Shown here in pieces: positions 35,017 through 44,478 of a stretch of DNA of 64,000 nt (the first letter of the stretch is position 1; each line of letters opens with the position of its first letter). The stretch spans positions 1-64,000 of the forward strand of contig CAYSPT010000027.1 of NCBI GenBank assembly GCA_964432985.1. The letters are read 5' to 3'. The notes beneath the pieces are model-generated. The model saw only the letters and a program-made list of their open reading frames with translations, was not told the origin of the DNA and ran no database searches. The stretch is from CAYSPT01 sp964432985 (GTDB taxonomy: Bacteria > Muiribacteriota > CAYSPT01). Both the position numbers and the translations under genes were made by a program.

Positions 35017-37926
35017 TTACAAATTGTCGTCCTTCTGGCAAATAGCTTCCGGGAGGACTATCGAAAAACAACCGCCGCCTTCCCGGCGGTCCCGGTAGAC
35101 AATCTTTCCCTGGTGGGCCTCGACTATTTTATTGCTTATAGCCAATCCCAACCCGGTACCGTCTCGTTTCGTGGTATAAAAAGGATCGAAGAGCCGTCCC
35201 CGGTTTTCCGGAGCCACGCCAGGTCCCTGGTCCTTGACACACAATTTTACATCCGGGTCTTTGTCAATAGCTATTTCAATATCTACCAATCCACCCGCTG
35301 GGGAAGCGTCCACGGCGTTGAGAACGAGATTGAGAAGTACCTGTTCTATCCTCTCGGCATCAACCATAAAAACAATGTCTCTTTCACCTCTCCTTTGCAG
35401 TAAAACACCTTTTTCTTCCGCCCGCATTGCAGCTGCGAGGATAACTCTGTCAATCAAGTAAGACGATCGTACCGGTTGCTTATCCAGGTCGAGACGGTGA
35501 GTGAATTCCAGTACGTCTGACACGATTCGCTCAAGTTTTTCGAGTCCCTCCAGGATACTGGCAACCATATCATGCTGCGGTTCACCCTCGGGAAGTTCCC
35601 TGGCCAGGTACGAGGCAAGGATTTTGATACCACCAAGAGGATTTCTGATTTCATGGGCCACTCCGGCAGCCATTTCACCCAGAGCAGCCACCCGCTCCAC
35701 CCTGGTGACTGTTTCCCGGAGTCGTGCGATTTCTGTTACGTCCCGTACTACGAGAATGCTTCCCAGACGGCCGATGGCCGGATCGATAAACGGGGAAACT
35801 GCTGCTTCCAAACTGCGTAAATCGCCGTGCTCGTCAGGGATAGTGAACTCCCGTTCCATGGTGTCTTCGGGAGCGGGAATATACTGCCTCAGCCACTCGA
35901 TTATCGGTGGGAACCGTCTAAGAATATCATTCCAGTCCATCCCCATGACAAGCACATCACCTTCATTAATGATATGTTCCGCCGCCCGGTTCCAAAAGGT
36001 CAGCTTGCCGGATTCATCAAACGTTACGATCCCATCGGTGATAGTTTCAAGAATGATATTTTTGAACCGGGTCAATACCTTGACCTCACGATCCCTGAGT
36101 GTAGCTTGAATCATTTCGGCCACCACCATGGTCAACGCCCGTATATCCGGCACATCGGTGGTACGCTCCACAATGCGGTCATGCACCACGATACCCGTGG
36201 TGTTGCCGGTGAGTGGCACGGTTTCGTAATGCAGTTCGGGCATTCCCGGAACATCGCACGTGACCGCATCCGGACATTGTTCTAACAGGGAATGGAGATT
36301 CCCATGGGAATTGTCTTTCAAATAGTCATCAATTCCCGGAGTGTTCGAAAGCGCTTCAGCCATCTCTTTTCTAAATAGTTCAGAAGTAGCCGAACTACCC
36401 AAGGCCATAAACCGGGTTTGTTCTCCCGCTTCACGCATAAAAAGCCACAGAATCGACCAGTCAGCAAAGGTGCGGAGACGGTCGAGCACACCGTTAGTTG
36501 CCGGTTCCATATCGTCTGGTCGTGAAAAAACATCGCCCAGGGAATACAGTATTTCAAGAAAAGAAACCCGTTTTTGCAGCTCGAAATACAAAAAAGCGCT
36601 CTCATACGAAAGGGCGGCCTGCACACCGAGCATCGAAACGGCATCGGCTTCCTCTTCGCTGTAATCCCGGTTTCCCAGAAGTACAATCTCCCCGACATGC
36701 TCATCGCGCGCCAGAAGTGGCACGACCAGGAGAGAGGCACCTGTAACGTTCCCGAACGGACCCGCTTCTTCATCGGTTGATAAATCGAGGGTTGAGTCAT
36801 CGAACCGAGAGCGAACCGGTTGTCCGCTTTCCCGGGCCATCCGGACTGCGGCGATATCAAGATCAGCAGTGTCAGTTACAGCGGGGCTTCCGTCAGAGGG
36901 AGATCGGAAAACTACTTTTTCACGTGATTTTTTTTCCAGAACCAGAATCCCGGCGGCGGAGTCGGTCAGCCTGACGGAAATATCCAGAACCAGTTGCAGC
37001 AAACGCTGTACTTCCACCCTGGAACTAGCTATCTGCCCTACGACGCTCAGGGTGGCCAGTTCCCTGGTGCGTTTAAACAAATGCTCCTCGGCCATTGCAG
37101 CCCGTTTACCAATCCGTCTCCGGACCATCCCGAGGGTAAGTAGAACGGCCATGAGCGCGGCGAATTCTTTTTCGGGAGGAGAAAAACCATCCGGTTGCTC
37201 ATGCCGGAGTTCGAGAATACCGATGCTCTTTCCGCCCAGTCGAAGGGGAATGAGGAGAACCGCTCCAGTTTCATGGGAGGTGCCCCTGATGCTTTCTGGA
37301 AGATCAGTACCACTCCCCAGAGATATGGTTCCTTCAAGATTGATCAAGTACTCGGGAATCGATGTGTCATCTGATCCCATTACCACCCTGAACCTGCCGG
37401 AAGAGCGCTCCCGGGGAAATCGTTCAATCTTGCAATCGAGACTGCTACCATCCTCGGAAAAGACCCAGACCGCGCCGGTTGAAGCGCTGAGCGAATCCAT
37501 CACCAGCGAAAGAAAGTGATTGACAAACCGCTCGAGACCTCGGCTTGACTCGATGAGCCGGCCAACATTGCCAAACCGGGAGAGCCGCTGAAGACGGGCC
37601 TCAATCCTCTGGTGCACTTCTTCCTCCACCAGAACCGTCCCATCATCCCGGTCAGCACCATGGTATACAGGTCTTATAAACGGCGCGGGAAGAAAATCAC
37701 AATATATCTGGTGTTGTCCGTTTTCTTCTTGAACATGCCGGGTGGGGAAACCGCTGGATTGCGCCTGGCTCACTCGTGAACCATACCACCAGGTCAGGCC
37801 GCCAAGCAGCAAAACAGCCAGACCTAAACCCACTCCCAGAACCAGTTCTCCCCAGGCAGCGGAAGCCAGTATGACCAGGAGTACGGTAAGCGCAATATAT
37901 CCTCCGAGAACGTGCTTCGGAACCAT
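35017..37926 (-). CDS. Multi-GAF/PAS membrane sensor histidine kinase
   Basis: 969 residues. Two N-terminal membrane helices (YIALTVLLVILASAAWGELVLGVGLGLAVLL, in two parts) have almost no periplasmic loop. At least two, probably three, GAF-like domains follow, then a PAS domain (ITDGIVTFDESGKLTFWNRAA). HisKA has its H-box at about residue 755 (GEMAAGVAHEIRNPLGGIK), and the HATPase has N box LLNLVLNAVDASPAGG and G boxes KDQGPGVAPENRG and GTGLGLAISNK. It is the sensor for the response regulator just downstream. Lack of an extracellular domain suggests sensing of cytoplasmic or membrane signals. Confidence 0.94.
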   Translation of the reverse strand: MVPKHVLGGYIALTVLLVILASAAWGELVLGVGLGLAVLLLGGLTWWYGSRVSQAQSSGFPTRHVQEENGQHQIYCDFLPAPFIRPVYHGADRDDGTVLVEEEVHQRIEARLQRLSRFGNVGRLIESSRGLERFVNHFLSLVMDSLSASTGAVWVFSEDGSSLDCKIERFPRERSSGRFRVVMGSDDTSIPEYLINLEGTISLGSGTDLPESIRGTSHETGAVLLIPLRLGGKSIGILELRHEQPDGFSPPEKEFAALMAVLLTLGMVRRRIGKRAAMAEEHLFKRTRELATLSVVGQIASSRVEVQRLLQLVLDISVRLTDSAAGILVLEKKSREKVVFRSPSDGSPAVTDTADLDIAAVRMARESGQPVRSRFDDSTLDLSTDEEAGPFGNVTGASLLVVPLLARDEHVGEIVLLGNRDYSEEEADAVSMLGVQAALSYESAFLYFELQKRVSFLEILYSLGDVFSRPDDMEPATNGVLDRLRTFADWSILWLFMREAGEQTRFMALGSSATSELFRKEMAEALSNTPGIDDYLKDNSHGNLHSLLEQCPDAVTCDVPGMPELHYETVPLTGNTTGIVVHDRIVERTTDVPDIRALTMVVAEMIQATLRDREVKVLTRFKNIILETITDGIVTFDESGKLTFWNRAAEHIINEGDVLVMGMDWNDILRRFPPIIEWLRQYIPAPEDTMEREFTIPDEHGDLRSLEAAVSPFIDPAIGRLGSILVVRDVTEIARLRETVTRVERVAALGEMAAGVAHEIRNPLGGIKILASYLARELPEGEPQHDMVASILEGLEKLERIVSDVLEFTHRLDLDKQPVRSSYLIDRVILAAAMRAEEKGVLLQRRGERDIVFMVDAERIEQVLLNLVLNAVDASPAGGLVDIEIAIDKDPDVKLCVKDQGPGVAPENRGRLFDPFYTTKRDGTGLGLAISNKIVEAHQGKIVYRDRREGGGCFSIVLPEAICQKDDNL

Positions 37927-37980
37927 AGCACAATGATAACACGAGCCTTACATGGTCTCAAGGGTATACCGGGTGTTGGT

Positions 37981-38025
37981 GGAGATGTTACTCCAATGGA
38001 GATGTTACTCCAATGGAGATGCTGC
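37981..38025. repeat. 17-bp tandem repeat with internal dyads
   Basis: ggagatgttactccaat occurs twice exactly, with a third partial copy at 38015. The unit carries GGAG-N6-CTCC and, across its junction, CTCC-aat-GGAG, so the array can fold in alternative small hairpins. It lies 15 nt after the stop of the zinc-site protein and about 55 nt before the kinase start. Confidence 0.85.
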
Positions 38026-38040
38026 TTAAATTGAGGCGAG

Positions 38041-38487
38041 TTAATTTTCGCGATTGACAATAATGGTGCGATACGGAATCAGCCGTTTATGCGTAAGATC
38101 ATAGTCAACCCGGCCCCAGCAGCCCTCCCTGGTGCAGCGCCACATAGACAGAGGGAAAGCCTTCTGGTAAATGGTAGCCGTTTCTTCAGGAGGTACATAG
38201 CAGCGGGCCACTTCCATGTCCGTGCTGCATTCGGGGCACTTCAGCGGCTGCAGGCAGTTGGGACCGGCTTGCATGGAGCAATCGTCACACCGCTGGTAAT
38301 AAATAGATATGTCCGCGTCATACCGGAAAGCGAGAGAATAGAGCTTGTCAAGATCAACCGTGCCGATAATTTTCTCGAGTTCATAGGTTTCTTCCCAGTA
38401 CTCATGGGCACCCAGATCAGGAAGACCAAAAAAATCTCTCAGGAGCTGGTTGGTATCCTTCCCTGCAACCACAACGCGGATTTTCAC
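38041..38487 (-). CDS. Uncharacterised protein with cysteine (zinc) sites
   Basis: 148 residues from GTG 38487 (AGAAGG 8 nt upstream). The first half is alpha/beta (MKIRVVVAGKDTNQLLRDFFG, YELEKIIGTVDLDKL). The second half has CDDCS, GPNCLQPLKCPECS, ARCYVPPEE and WRCTREGCWG, enough for two zinc sites. No family is recognised. An extended -10 element (TGGTATAAT, 38531-38539) lies 44-52 nt upstream, divergent from the RNase Z-like gene. It may be co-transcribed with the two-component genes. Confidence 0.7.
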   Translation of the reverse strand: MKIRVVVAGKDTNQLLRDFFGLPDLGAHEYWEETYELEKIIGTVDLDKLYSLAFRYDADISIYYQRCDDCSMQAGPNCLQPLKCPECSTDMEVARCYVPPEETATIYQKAFPLSMWRCTREGCWGRVDYDLTHKRLIPYRTIIVNREN

Positions 38488-38586
38488 AGCTTCAACCTTC
38501 TTTCTTTTTCACGGTTCTTCTCAAAGAGATATTATACCACACATGATCAGATATTCAGCCGAATCAGCAGCAGGGAAAATCTTGAT

Positions 38587-38615
38587 TTGACAGCCTCACA
38601 TGGTTTTGCTAGAAT
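38587..38615 (+). promoter_or_regulatory. Sigma70 promoter of the RNase Z-like gene
   Basis: TTGACA (38587-38592), a 17-bp spacer and TAGAAT (38610-38615) stand about 38 bp before the start codon. Confidence 0.75.
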
Positions 38616-38652
38616 TTGGCCACTTTAGAACAGCCGATACGTGGAGGTAAAA

Positions 38653-39537
38653 GTGATTCTAACCGGTTATTCCAAGGCCCTCTACTCGACCTGGATTTAT
38701 TACAGTCCCTTACGTACCCTCTTTGATGCCGGAGAAGGAATCAACACCATCATGGAAGGCCGCCTGGTAAGTATCCGAAACATATTTCTCTCACATGGCC
38801 ATTCGGACCATTACACTGGATTAATCAATATTTTTGTTACCAAGTTCAGGCATTATCATTCGACCAGGGAATTCGTACCGCTTACCATTTTTTATGCCCA
38901 GGGTGACAGCTCACTGGAGGGATTTTTGTCCTATATCAGAACCAATTACCGGCTCGACTCACGCCGTGAATTTGACATCAGAATGATTCCTCTGAAAGCC
39001 GGAATGGAAGTGCCCCTTCCTTCTAAGCGCTCTACCTTCGTTGAAACATTTACCACCCGGCACACACCGGATGTAGTCAGTTTGGGGTTCAACATACTGG
39101 AGGAGAGAACCAAACTGCGGCCCGAGTATGCAGAACTGTCCCCTTCCGCCGCCGGACACCTTATCCGGGAGAAAGGAAAAGAAGCCATTACTTATCCGAG
39201 CAAAGAACTCGTTGTTTCTTATGTCGGAGATTGTGTACCGGTGACTCCTTCTCAAATCAGAGGAACCAGGCTACTGCTTCACGAAACGACATTTCTCCGT
39301 GAAGAGGAAAAAGAAGAGGACAGTCATTCTTCTCTGGAGGAAGTCCTGCCTCTGGCTGACAGAGCCGGAGTTGGGACGCTGATTGTCTATCATCTGTCAT
39401 CCCGATACCGGGAGAAAGAAATACGGCAGGCTATCAGGAAGCTTCGAAACACGCTGAATTGTTCCTTTCCCATATTCTACATAGTTCCAGGAAAGACGTT
39501 CGTACTCAATGATTTAGGCAAACACGCATCATCCTGA
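38653..39537 (+). CDS. RNase Z-like metallo-beta-lactamase-fold hydrolase
   Basis: 294 residues from GTG 38653, which has GGAGGT 4 nt upstream; GTG 38641 is in frame but lies before that ribosome site. Metal ligands: FLSHGHSDHYTG (HxHxDH), His in TTRHTPDVVSLG, YVGDCVP (Asp), and a C-terminal YHLSSRY His. This order and the LLHETTF motif fit the tRNase Z/ElaC family, which matures tRNA 3' ends. That would suit a genome where none of the three tRNAs here encodes CCA. The long exosite arm of typical RNase Z is not obvious, so another MBL hydrolase is possible. Confidence 0.75.
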   Translation: MILTGYSKALYSTWIYYSPLRTLFDAGEGINTIMEGRLVSIRNIFLSHGHSDHYTGLINIFVTKFRHYHSTREFVPLTIFYAQGDSSLEGFLSYIRTNYRLDSRREFDIRMIPLKAGMEVPLPSKRSTFVETFTTRHTPDVVSLGFNILEERTKLRPEYAELSPSAAGHLIREKGKEAITYPSKELVVSYVGDCVPVTPSQIRGTRLLLHETTFLREEEKEEDSHSSLEEVLPLADRAGVGTLIVYHLSSRYREKEIRQAIRKLRNTLNCSFPIFYIVPGKTFVLNDLGKHASS

Positions 39538-39603
39538 AAGAGATGACCGGGGCAATAGCCAAAGCAAGCGTGATAGAGAAAGAAGAAAAGAGGAAACACA
39601 CAC

Positions 39604-40686
39604 ATGACGGTGAATGTGCTTCTCATGGCCGGCGGACATGGAGAACGGCTCTGGCCGTTGAGCCAGGCGTGCTCTCCGAAACAATGTCTTCCGGTTATTC
39701 AGGGGAAAAGCTTTATCCGCGCTACCATAAATCGGCTTGAGGGAATTATTTCTCCGGATCATATTTTCGTTGCCACCGGCGACGAAACCGCTGAACCGGT
39801 GATGAGGGAAGTCCCCGACCTGCCGGAGGAAAACATCATTATCGAGCCCTACCCGAGAGATACTGCTCCCTGTATTGGCCTGGCGGCGGCCATTATGGAG
39901 GAAACAAGTCCCGAATCAATCATGATAGCCTTGCCATGCGATCACATTATCCAGAACATTCCCCTGTTTCAACGCTGCCTTGAGCAAGCCATAGTGGCGG
40001 CTACCCACGGTCATCTTGTCACTCTCGGCATCACGCCGGAATACCCGGCCACTGAGTATGGATATCTCGAATGCGGAAAAGAATCAACCGAGTTGAAAAA
40101 AGCTACCGGTGATGACTATATCGTGGTGGATAGATTCGTCGAAAAACCAGACAGAGCTGCAGCACAACGGTTTTTCGACAGCGGATCATTCCTGTGGAAC
40201 AGCGGCATGTTCGTATGGCCATGCAAACGAATTCTCGAGGAGATAGGGGGGCACATGCCACTCCTCAAGGCAGGTCTGGACAACATCAGAGAGGCCTATG
40301 GGACCGACCGGTATGAAGACGTCCTGGACCAGGAATTCTACCGGTTTCCCCGGCAGTCCATCGACCGCGGAGTGATGGAAAAGGCACACGGAATAATTGC
40401 CGTAAAAGCAGATTTTTCCTGGCGTGATTCCGGAAACTGGCAGTCATTTGCGGAATTACTGCCGAAGAACTCTTCGAATAACAGCGTACACGGTCGCTTC
40501 ACGGCTCTGGATACTTCCGGTTGTGTCGTGTGGAGTGACAAACCGGTGGCGGCTCTCGGGGTAAATGACCTGGTGATTGTAAGCGCTAATGATGCTATAC
40601 TGGTGTGTGCGAAAGACCGCGCCCAGGACATAAAAGAGCTTCTGGAGCAGCTGCAGACGGAAACGCGTAACCCTGGAGAATCATGA
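39604..40686 (+). CDS. manC: Mannose-1-phosphate guanylyltransferase
   Basis: 360 residues. The nucleotidyltransferase signature is VLLMAGGHGERLWPLS...PKQCLPV. Further motifs are EPYPRDTAPCIGLAA, ALPCDHII, GYLECGKES, VDRFVEKP and FLWNSGMFVWP. It makes GDP-mannose from mannose-1-phosphate and GTP for envelope glycans. It has the length of the monofunctional enzyme, with no isomerase domain. The next gene overlaps by 4 nt (ATGA), so sugar nucleotide supply and the signalling phosphatase are co-translated. Confidence 0.92.
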   Translation: MTVNVLLMAGGHGERLWPLSQACSPKQCLPVIQGKSFIRATINRLEGIISPDHIFVATGDETAEPVMREVPDLPEENIIIEPYPRDTAPCIGLAAAIMEETSPESIMIALPCDHIIQNIPLFQRCLEQAIVAATHGHLVTLGITPEYPATEYGYLECGKESTELKKATGDDYIVVDRFVEKPDRAAAQRFFDSGSFLWNSGMFVWPCKRILEEIGGHMPLLKAGLDNIREAYGTDRYEDVLDQEFYRFPRQSIDRGVMEKAHGIIAVKADFSWRDSGNWQSFAELLPKNSSNNSVHGRFTALDTSGCVVWSDKPVAALGVNDLVIVSANDAILVCAKDRAQDIKELLEQLQTETRNPGES

Positions 40687-42128
40687 ACAGTGATCCAACA
40701 GAAAAACTGACCGGTCATGTAAATAATTTGTCCGACACGCTCAAGCGAGCCGTCCAGGGAGAATACGAGCTTACCTGTGATGAAACACGCTCAACCGGCG
40801 CCCTGGCTCCGCTGATACGGTGGACGAACCAGATTCTCGAAGAGCGGCGGAATCTCCTGGATGAGGTTGTAAGCCTGCAAACGGTTGTCAATATCAGTCA
40901 GAAAATCAGCTCACTGGTCAGCCTCGACACCCTCCTTCACCAACTGGCTGATCTGGCCAAACGCTCCCTGGAAGCGGAAGCTTGTTCTATTGCTCTGGTT
41001 GAAGAAATAACCGGAGATCTGGTGTTTGAATATGTGGAAGGCGGGGCAGCCGACCAGATATTGAAAATGAGAATACCACGGGGAAAAGGAATCGCCGGCC
41101 GGTGTCTTCGTGAGAATTCCATCCAGATCATCGACGATGTCAGCCAGACGAAGGACTTCTTCAAGCAGGCCGACGAGTTGACCAGTTTCCAAACTCGTAA
41201 CCTGGTGGCTGTCCCGCTGAAATACAAAGGCACTATCATCGGTGTTCTGGAGTTGGTCAATGTACGGGACATCGAGCATTTTATCAATCTGAAACGAAGT
41301 TTGCTGGAAGCGTTCGCCAACGTAGCCTCCGTGGCCATCGTCAACTCCAAACTTCATGAGAAAGCCATTGAAACTACCAAGATGGAACAGGAACTGCAAA
41401 TCGCCCGGCAGATCCAGATGACCCTCCTCCCTGACCAAAATCCCTTTCCGGACGATATATCGCTGGGCACGTTCTACCAGGCCGCCCGTCTTGTCGGAGG
41501 GGACTACTACGATGTCATTCACACCGGCCAGGAAACCATGGATATTGTTATGGCCGACGTGTCGGGAAAATCTATATCCGGCGCCCTGATGATGGTAATA
41601 ACCCGTTCAATCACTCGAACCGCCGCCTTGAGACACTCCACCCCGCTTGAAATCGTCCGGGAAATCAACAGTAAACTCATTGAAAACACTGCCAAAATCA
41701 GTCAGGGTATGTTTGTAACCATGGCCTATGTCAGTCTGAATAAAACAAGCAACATGATTAGATTCTCCCGGGCCGGACATACACCCTTGCTGGTGTACCG
41801 GGGTAAAACCGGAGAAGTAGAACATGTATATCCCTCGGGGATTGCCCTCGGGCTCGATGCGGAGACCATCTTCGAAAGCACCCTTACCCAGGAAAAGATT
41901 TTTCTTTCCCCTGATGATCTATGCATGCTGTACACCGACGGTTTGAGCGAAGCCATGTCGGCCGACGGAGCTTTCTATGGAGAAGAACGGATAGATGCTT
42001 TCCTCAGGAAGCATGGGACCAAACCTATGGGGGACTTCATGCAGGCTCTGGCTGATGAGCACAAGCAATTTACCCTTGGATGCCAGCAGTCGGATGATGT
42101 TACCGTGGTGATTTTCAAGCGAAAATGA
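40683..42128 (+). CDS. GAF-SpoIIE/RsbU-type serine phosphatase
   Basis: 481 residues. A short N-terminal helix resembling HAMP is followed by a GAF domain about 80-230, a coiled coil with the RsbU/SpoIIE linker motif QELQIARQIQMTLLPDQNP, and a PP2C-type domain about 265-480. Metal aspartates appear in GGDYYDV, MADVSGKSISGAL, LYTDGLSEA and QQSDDVTVV. It dephosphorylates a phospho-serine STAS protein in partner-switching pathways. The STAS gene 99 nt downstream is the likely substrate; an anti-sigma kinase is not in the window. Confidence 0.92.
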   Translation: MNSDPTEKLTGHVNNLSDTLKRAVQGEYELTCDETRSTGALAPLIRWTNQILEERRNLLDEVVSLQTVVNISQKISSLVSLDTLLHQLADLAKRSLEAEACSIALVEEITGDLVFEYVEGGAADQILKMRIPRGKGIAGRCLRENSIQIIDDVSQTKDFFKQADELTSFQTRNLVAVPLKYKGTIIGVLELVNVRDIEHFINLKRSLLEAFANVASVAIVNSKLHEKAIETTKMEQELQIARQIQMTLLPDQNPFPDDISLGTFYQAARLVGGDYYDVIHTGQETMDIVMADVSGKSISGALMMVITRSITRTAALRHSTPLEIVREINSKLIENTAKISQGMFVTMAYVSLNKTSNMIRFSRAGHTPLLVYRGKTGEVEHVYPSGIALGLDAETIFESTLTQEKIFLSPDDLCMLYTDGLSEAMSADGAFYGEERIDAFLRKHGTKPMGDFMQALADEHKQFTLGCQQSDDVTVVIFKRK

Positions 42129-42170
42129 TCCAGTATTCCCAGCAAACCGGATACCGGGTACAATAGATAG

Positions 42171-42206
42171 CCCGACTAATCCGCGAGCGCTCGTGGATTA
42201 GCCGGG
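42171..42206. other. Long imperfect hairpin between the phosphatase and STAS genes
   Basis: Two 18-nt arms (42171-42188 and 42189-42206), cccgactaatccgcgagc and its near complement, with one A-C mismatch and one G-T pair. There is no T-run, so it is not a classic terminator. It may be an attenuator, an mRNA processing site or a protein-binding dyad that sets the ratio of phosphatase to STAS protein. Confidence 0.7.
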
Positions 42207-42227
42207 AAAGAAAAGAGGTGACAAGAG

Positions 42228-42578
42228 GTGCAAGAAGAAGCCACTACCAAGGTTGACTACACAGCTGACAAAGTAGCCGTCGTTCGGATCAACGGTTTTC
42301 TCAATGTTCACAGCCGTCCCGAAGTCGAACAATGCTTCAAAGGCATACTGGCTGAAAAAAAATACAATATCCTTATCAGCCTCAAAGACCTTGATTTTAT
42401 ATCGAGTGCCGGAGTTGCCCTGTTCATCCCCGTAGCCAAGAAAGTCCGGGAAGCAGGAGGGGACCTCAGATTCTCATGTATTCCCGTGAAAGTGTGGAAA
42501 ATATTTGAGATGCTGGGATTTACCAAGATATTCAAGACCTTTGACAGTGATGAGGAAGGTATCAAGTCCTTTTCATGA
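42228..42578 (+). CDS. STAS-domain anti-anti-sigma factor
   Basis: 116 residues from GTG 42228. The fold reads VAVVRINGFLNVHSRPEVEQ..., then ILISLKDLDFISSAGVALF, in which the Ser-Ser before AGV is the phosphorylation site of SpoIIAA/RsbV proteins, and a C-terminal helix with EMLGFTKIFKTF. Unphosphorylated, it would sequester an anti-sigma or other kinase. The upstream phosphatase would activate it. It abuts the convergent tilS stop codon with no base in between. Confidence 0.92.
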   Translation: MQEEATTKVDYTADKVAVVRINGFLNVHSRPEVEQCFKGILAEKKYNILISLKDLDFISSAGVALFIPVAKKVREAGGDLRFSCIPVKVWKIFEMLGFTKIFKTFDSDEEGIKSFS

Positions 42579-43949
42579 TTAGTGTGAAGCAGTTATTTTC
42601 CAGGCCTGTTTTGTCCGGGAAGTAACTGCCGCTCTGTCAGCGCGCCGACAACCGACCACCCATAAGATACCCTTCTGATCACGCAGTATCGGCCATTGCT
42701 TTCTCTCTAACGGAGGAATCCTGGATTCTCTTAAAACATCTTTTACTTTCCTGGTACCATCAAATCCAAAAGGCGATATCCTGTCTCCCTTCCGAAATGA
42801 GCAGATCCTGACAGGGAAGGCCAGAGTATTGGTGCTGAAAACGTCGACCAGAGAGTTTTTTCTGGCCTCGATTACTGCTTCTTCCACCTGGTCACGTGTT
42901 GCCAGGTGTTCGGCTAAAAAAGTCCACTTTCCGAATGCCACCGGCTGATCAAGTTCAACCGTGATATCGGCGGGACTATCGATGGGCAGTGACGAAGACA
43001 GAACAAACCGTACATTCTCATACTCTCGTACGAAGACAACTCCAGACGGCAGGCTTATCCGGGCACAGGGACGACTGCCCCGTATGATTTTCAATATGGA
43101 ATCAATATGCCGTTCCTGGACTTGAACATCCGGACAGATTTCAGATTCCAGATGGTTTTTAAGAACACGCCGCAGAACAGCCGGATGAAAACTGCGCAAA
43201 TATTTGAGGGAAACACCGTTTTCGGTATTGAACCCTGCCGCCGAAGCCTCCGATGCTTTCTGGAGATAATCGTCTTCATCTCTTAAAATCCGGCACATAG
43301 CGGCTATATCCTCCACGATTCGCGGATTGAACTCACGAAGAGAAGGCAGCAGATTAAGCCTGATTCGATTGCGGTTCCACTTTGGCTGCTGATTGGTGGG
43401 ATCGATCCGGTAGGGAACAGACCTTGAGCGGGAGTGATCGATGATTTGTTCTCTGGTGATTTCCAGAAGCGGTCTCACATAACGGTCCCGCCTGGGTAAC
43501 ATACCTCGCAAGCCTTTCACCCCGGCACCTCTGATCAGGTGCAGAAGCACCGTTTCCACCTGGTCGCCGGCTGTATGCCCCAGGGCAATTCGTGAAGCGC
43601 CCGTATGGAGCGCTGACTCGTCAAGAAACCCGTACCGTGCACTGCGGGCCCGGGCTTCCAGGGAAGGACGGTCTGCACCAGGATCGTCCCAGATACCCAC
43701 CAAACACGGAATCCCGATGGATGCACAGTAATCACGAACGAAAGCGGCATCCTCATCGGATTCCGCCCCCCTGAGAGCGTGATTAAAATGAGCAGCCGTA
43801 AGCGCGAGGCTGAATTCATCCGCCACGGAGATCATGACATCCAGCAGAACCATCGAATCGGGGCCACCGGAACAGGCGATCAGAACGGTTTGGCCACTGA
43901 GAAACAATTCATGTTCCTTACAGAATCGCGAAACGACTGGAATAATCAT
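42579..43949 (-). CDS. tilS: tRNA(Ile)-lysidine synthetase
   Basis: 456 residues from ATG 43949 (GAGGTG 6 nt upstream; a GTG at 43958 is also in frame). The PP-loop is VLIACSGGPDSMVLLD, followed by AAHFNHALRGAESDEDAAFV, ALGHTAGDQVETVLLHLIRGAGVKGL and RNRIRLNLLP. TilS attaches lysine to C34 of the CAU-anticodon tRNA(Ile2) so that it reads AUA. The C-terminal TilS domain (VRICSFRKGDRISPFG, ESRIPPLERKQWPIL) is present. A CAU tRNA gene lies 530 bp upstream. Confidence 0.95.
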   Translation of the reverse strand: MIIPVVSRFCKEHELFLSGQTVLIACSGGPDSMVLLDVMISVADEFSLALTAAHFNHALRGAESDEDAAFVRDYCASIGIPCLVGIWDDPGADRPSLEARARSARYGFLDESALHTGASRIALGHTAGDQVETVLLHLIRGAGVKGLRGMLPRRDRYVRPLLEITREQIIDHSRSRSVPYRIDPTNQQPKWNRNRIRLNLLPSLREFNPRIVEDIAAMCRILRDEDDYLQKASEASAAGFNTENGVSLKYLRSFHPAVLRRVLKNHLESEICPDVQVQERHIDSILKIIRGSRPCARISLPSGVVFVREYENVRFVLSSSLPIDSPADITVELDQPVAFGKWTFLAEHLATRDQVEEAVIEARKNSLVDVFSTNTLAFPVRICSFRKGDRISPFGFDGTRKVKDVLRESRIPPLERKQWPILRDQKGILWVVGCRRADRAAVTSRTKQAWKITASH

Positions 43950-44180
43950 GCTCCACACCTCACGAAATACGCGGAAACGTTAAAAATCGTCCCGTCTGTC
44001 AAAGCAAATGGAGTCGGAGGGAGGAACGTCGTTTTCGATCTACTCATAGTACTGATCGGAAATCCTGCCGTAATAAGCCGGTCCCGGAACGTTTACTGCC
44101 ACCATGACGGCCCATGTATTTCACAGACGCACCTTCTATGCAACATGAAATTCAAACACTAACTGCAATAATTACTATAA

Positions 44181-44473
44181 AACAAAAAATGGCAATGTTA
44201 CAAGTGTCAACCATTTCATCGAAGTAAAAAGCTTTCCGGGCAATACAGGTCGTTTCGTCGCGAGGCGATGAAAAAAGCCCCAGATACAAGGCGTGCGAAG
44301 ACACTATCCTGGCACTTCATTAACCCGGAAATTGCGGTTGGCTTCAAGGCGTACGAAGAAAATAGAGAGGAGACGTACCTAAAGGACCATTGAGCACCAT
44401 TTTCGAGTACAACGTTGAAGACATGGTTAGATTCGGTAGCGCAGTAGAACTATTGATGAAATGCGGGATATAA
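44181..44473 (+). pseudogene. Decayed gene remnant beside the tRNA array
   Basis: This is the only sizeable space here without a gene (43950-44478); the part to 44180 shows only the tilS upstream region and AT-rich DNA. From 44181 one frame reads KKWQCYKCQPFHRSKK, ...MKKAPDTRRAKTLSWHF, AYEENREETYLKDH and stops at 44393. Continuing in the next frame from 44390 gives LSTIFEYNVEDMVRFGSA and ends at 44473. A single lost base would join them. The YN-x-[ED]D pattern resembles the end of RNase H-like exonuclease domains, but I cannot identify the parent gene. It could be chance. Confidence 0.35.
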
Positions 44474-44478
44474 AAAAA

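Noticed and set aside
43779..44162. A plus-strand frame of 127 codons upstream of the remnant
   Set aside because: Mostly antisense to the well-supported tilS coding region, with no motif.
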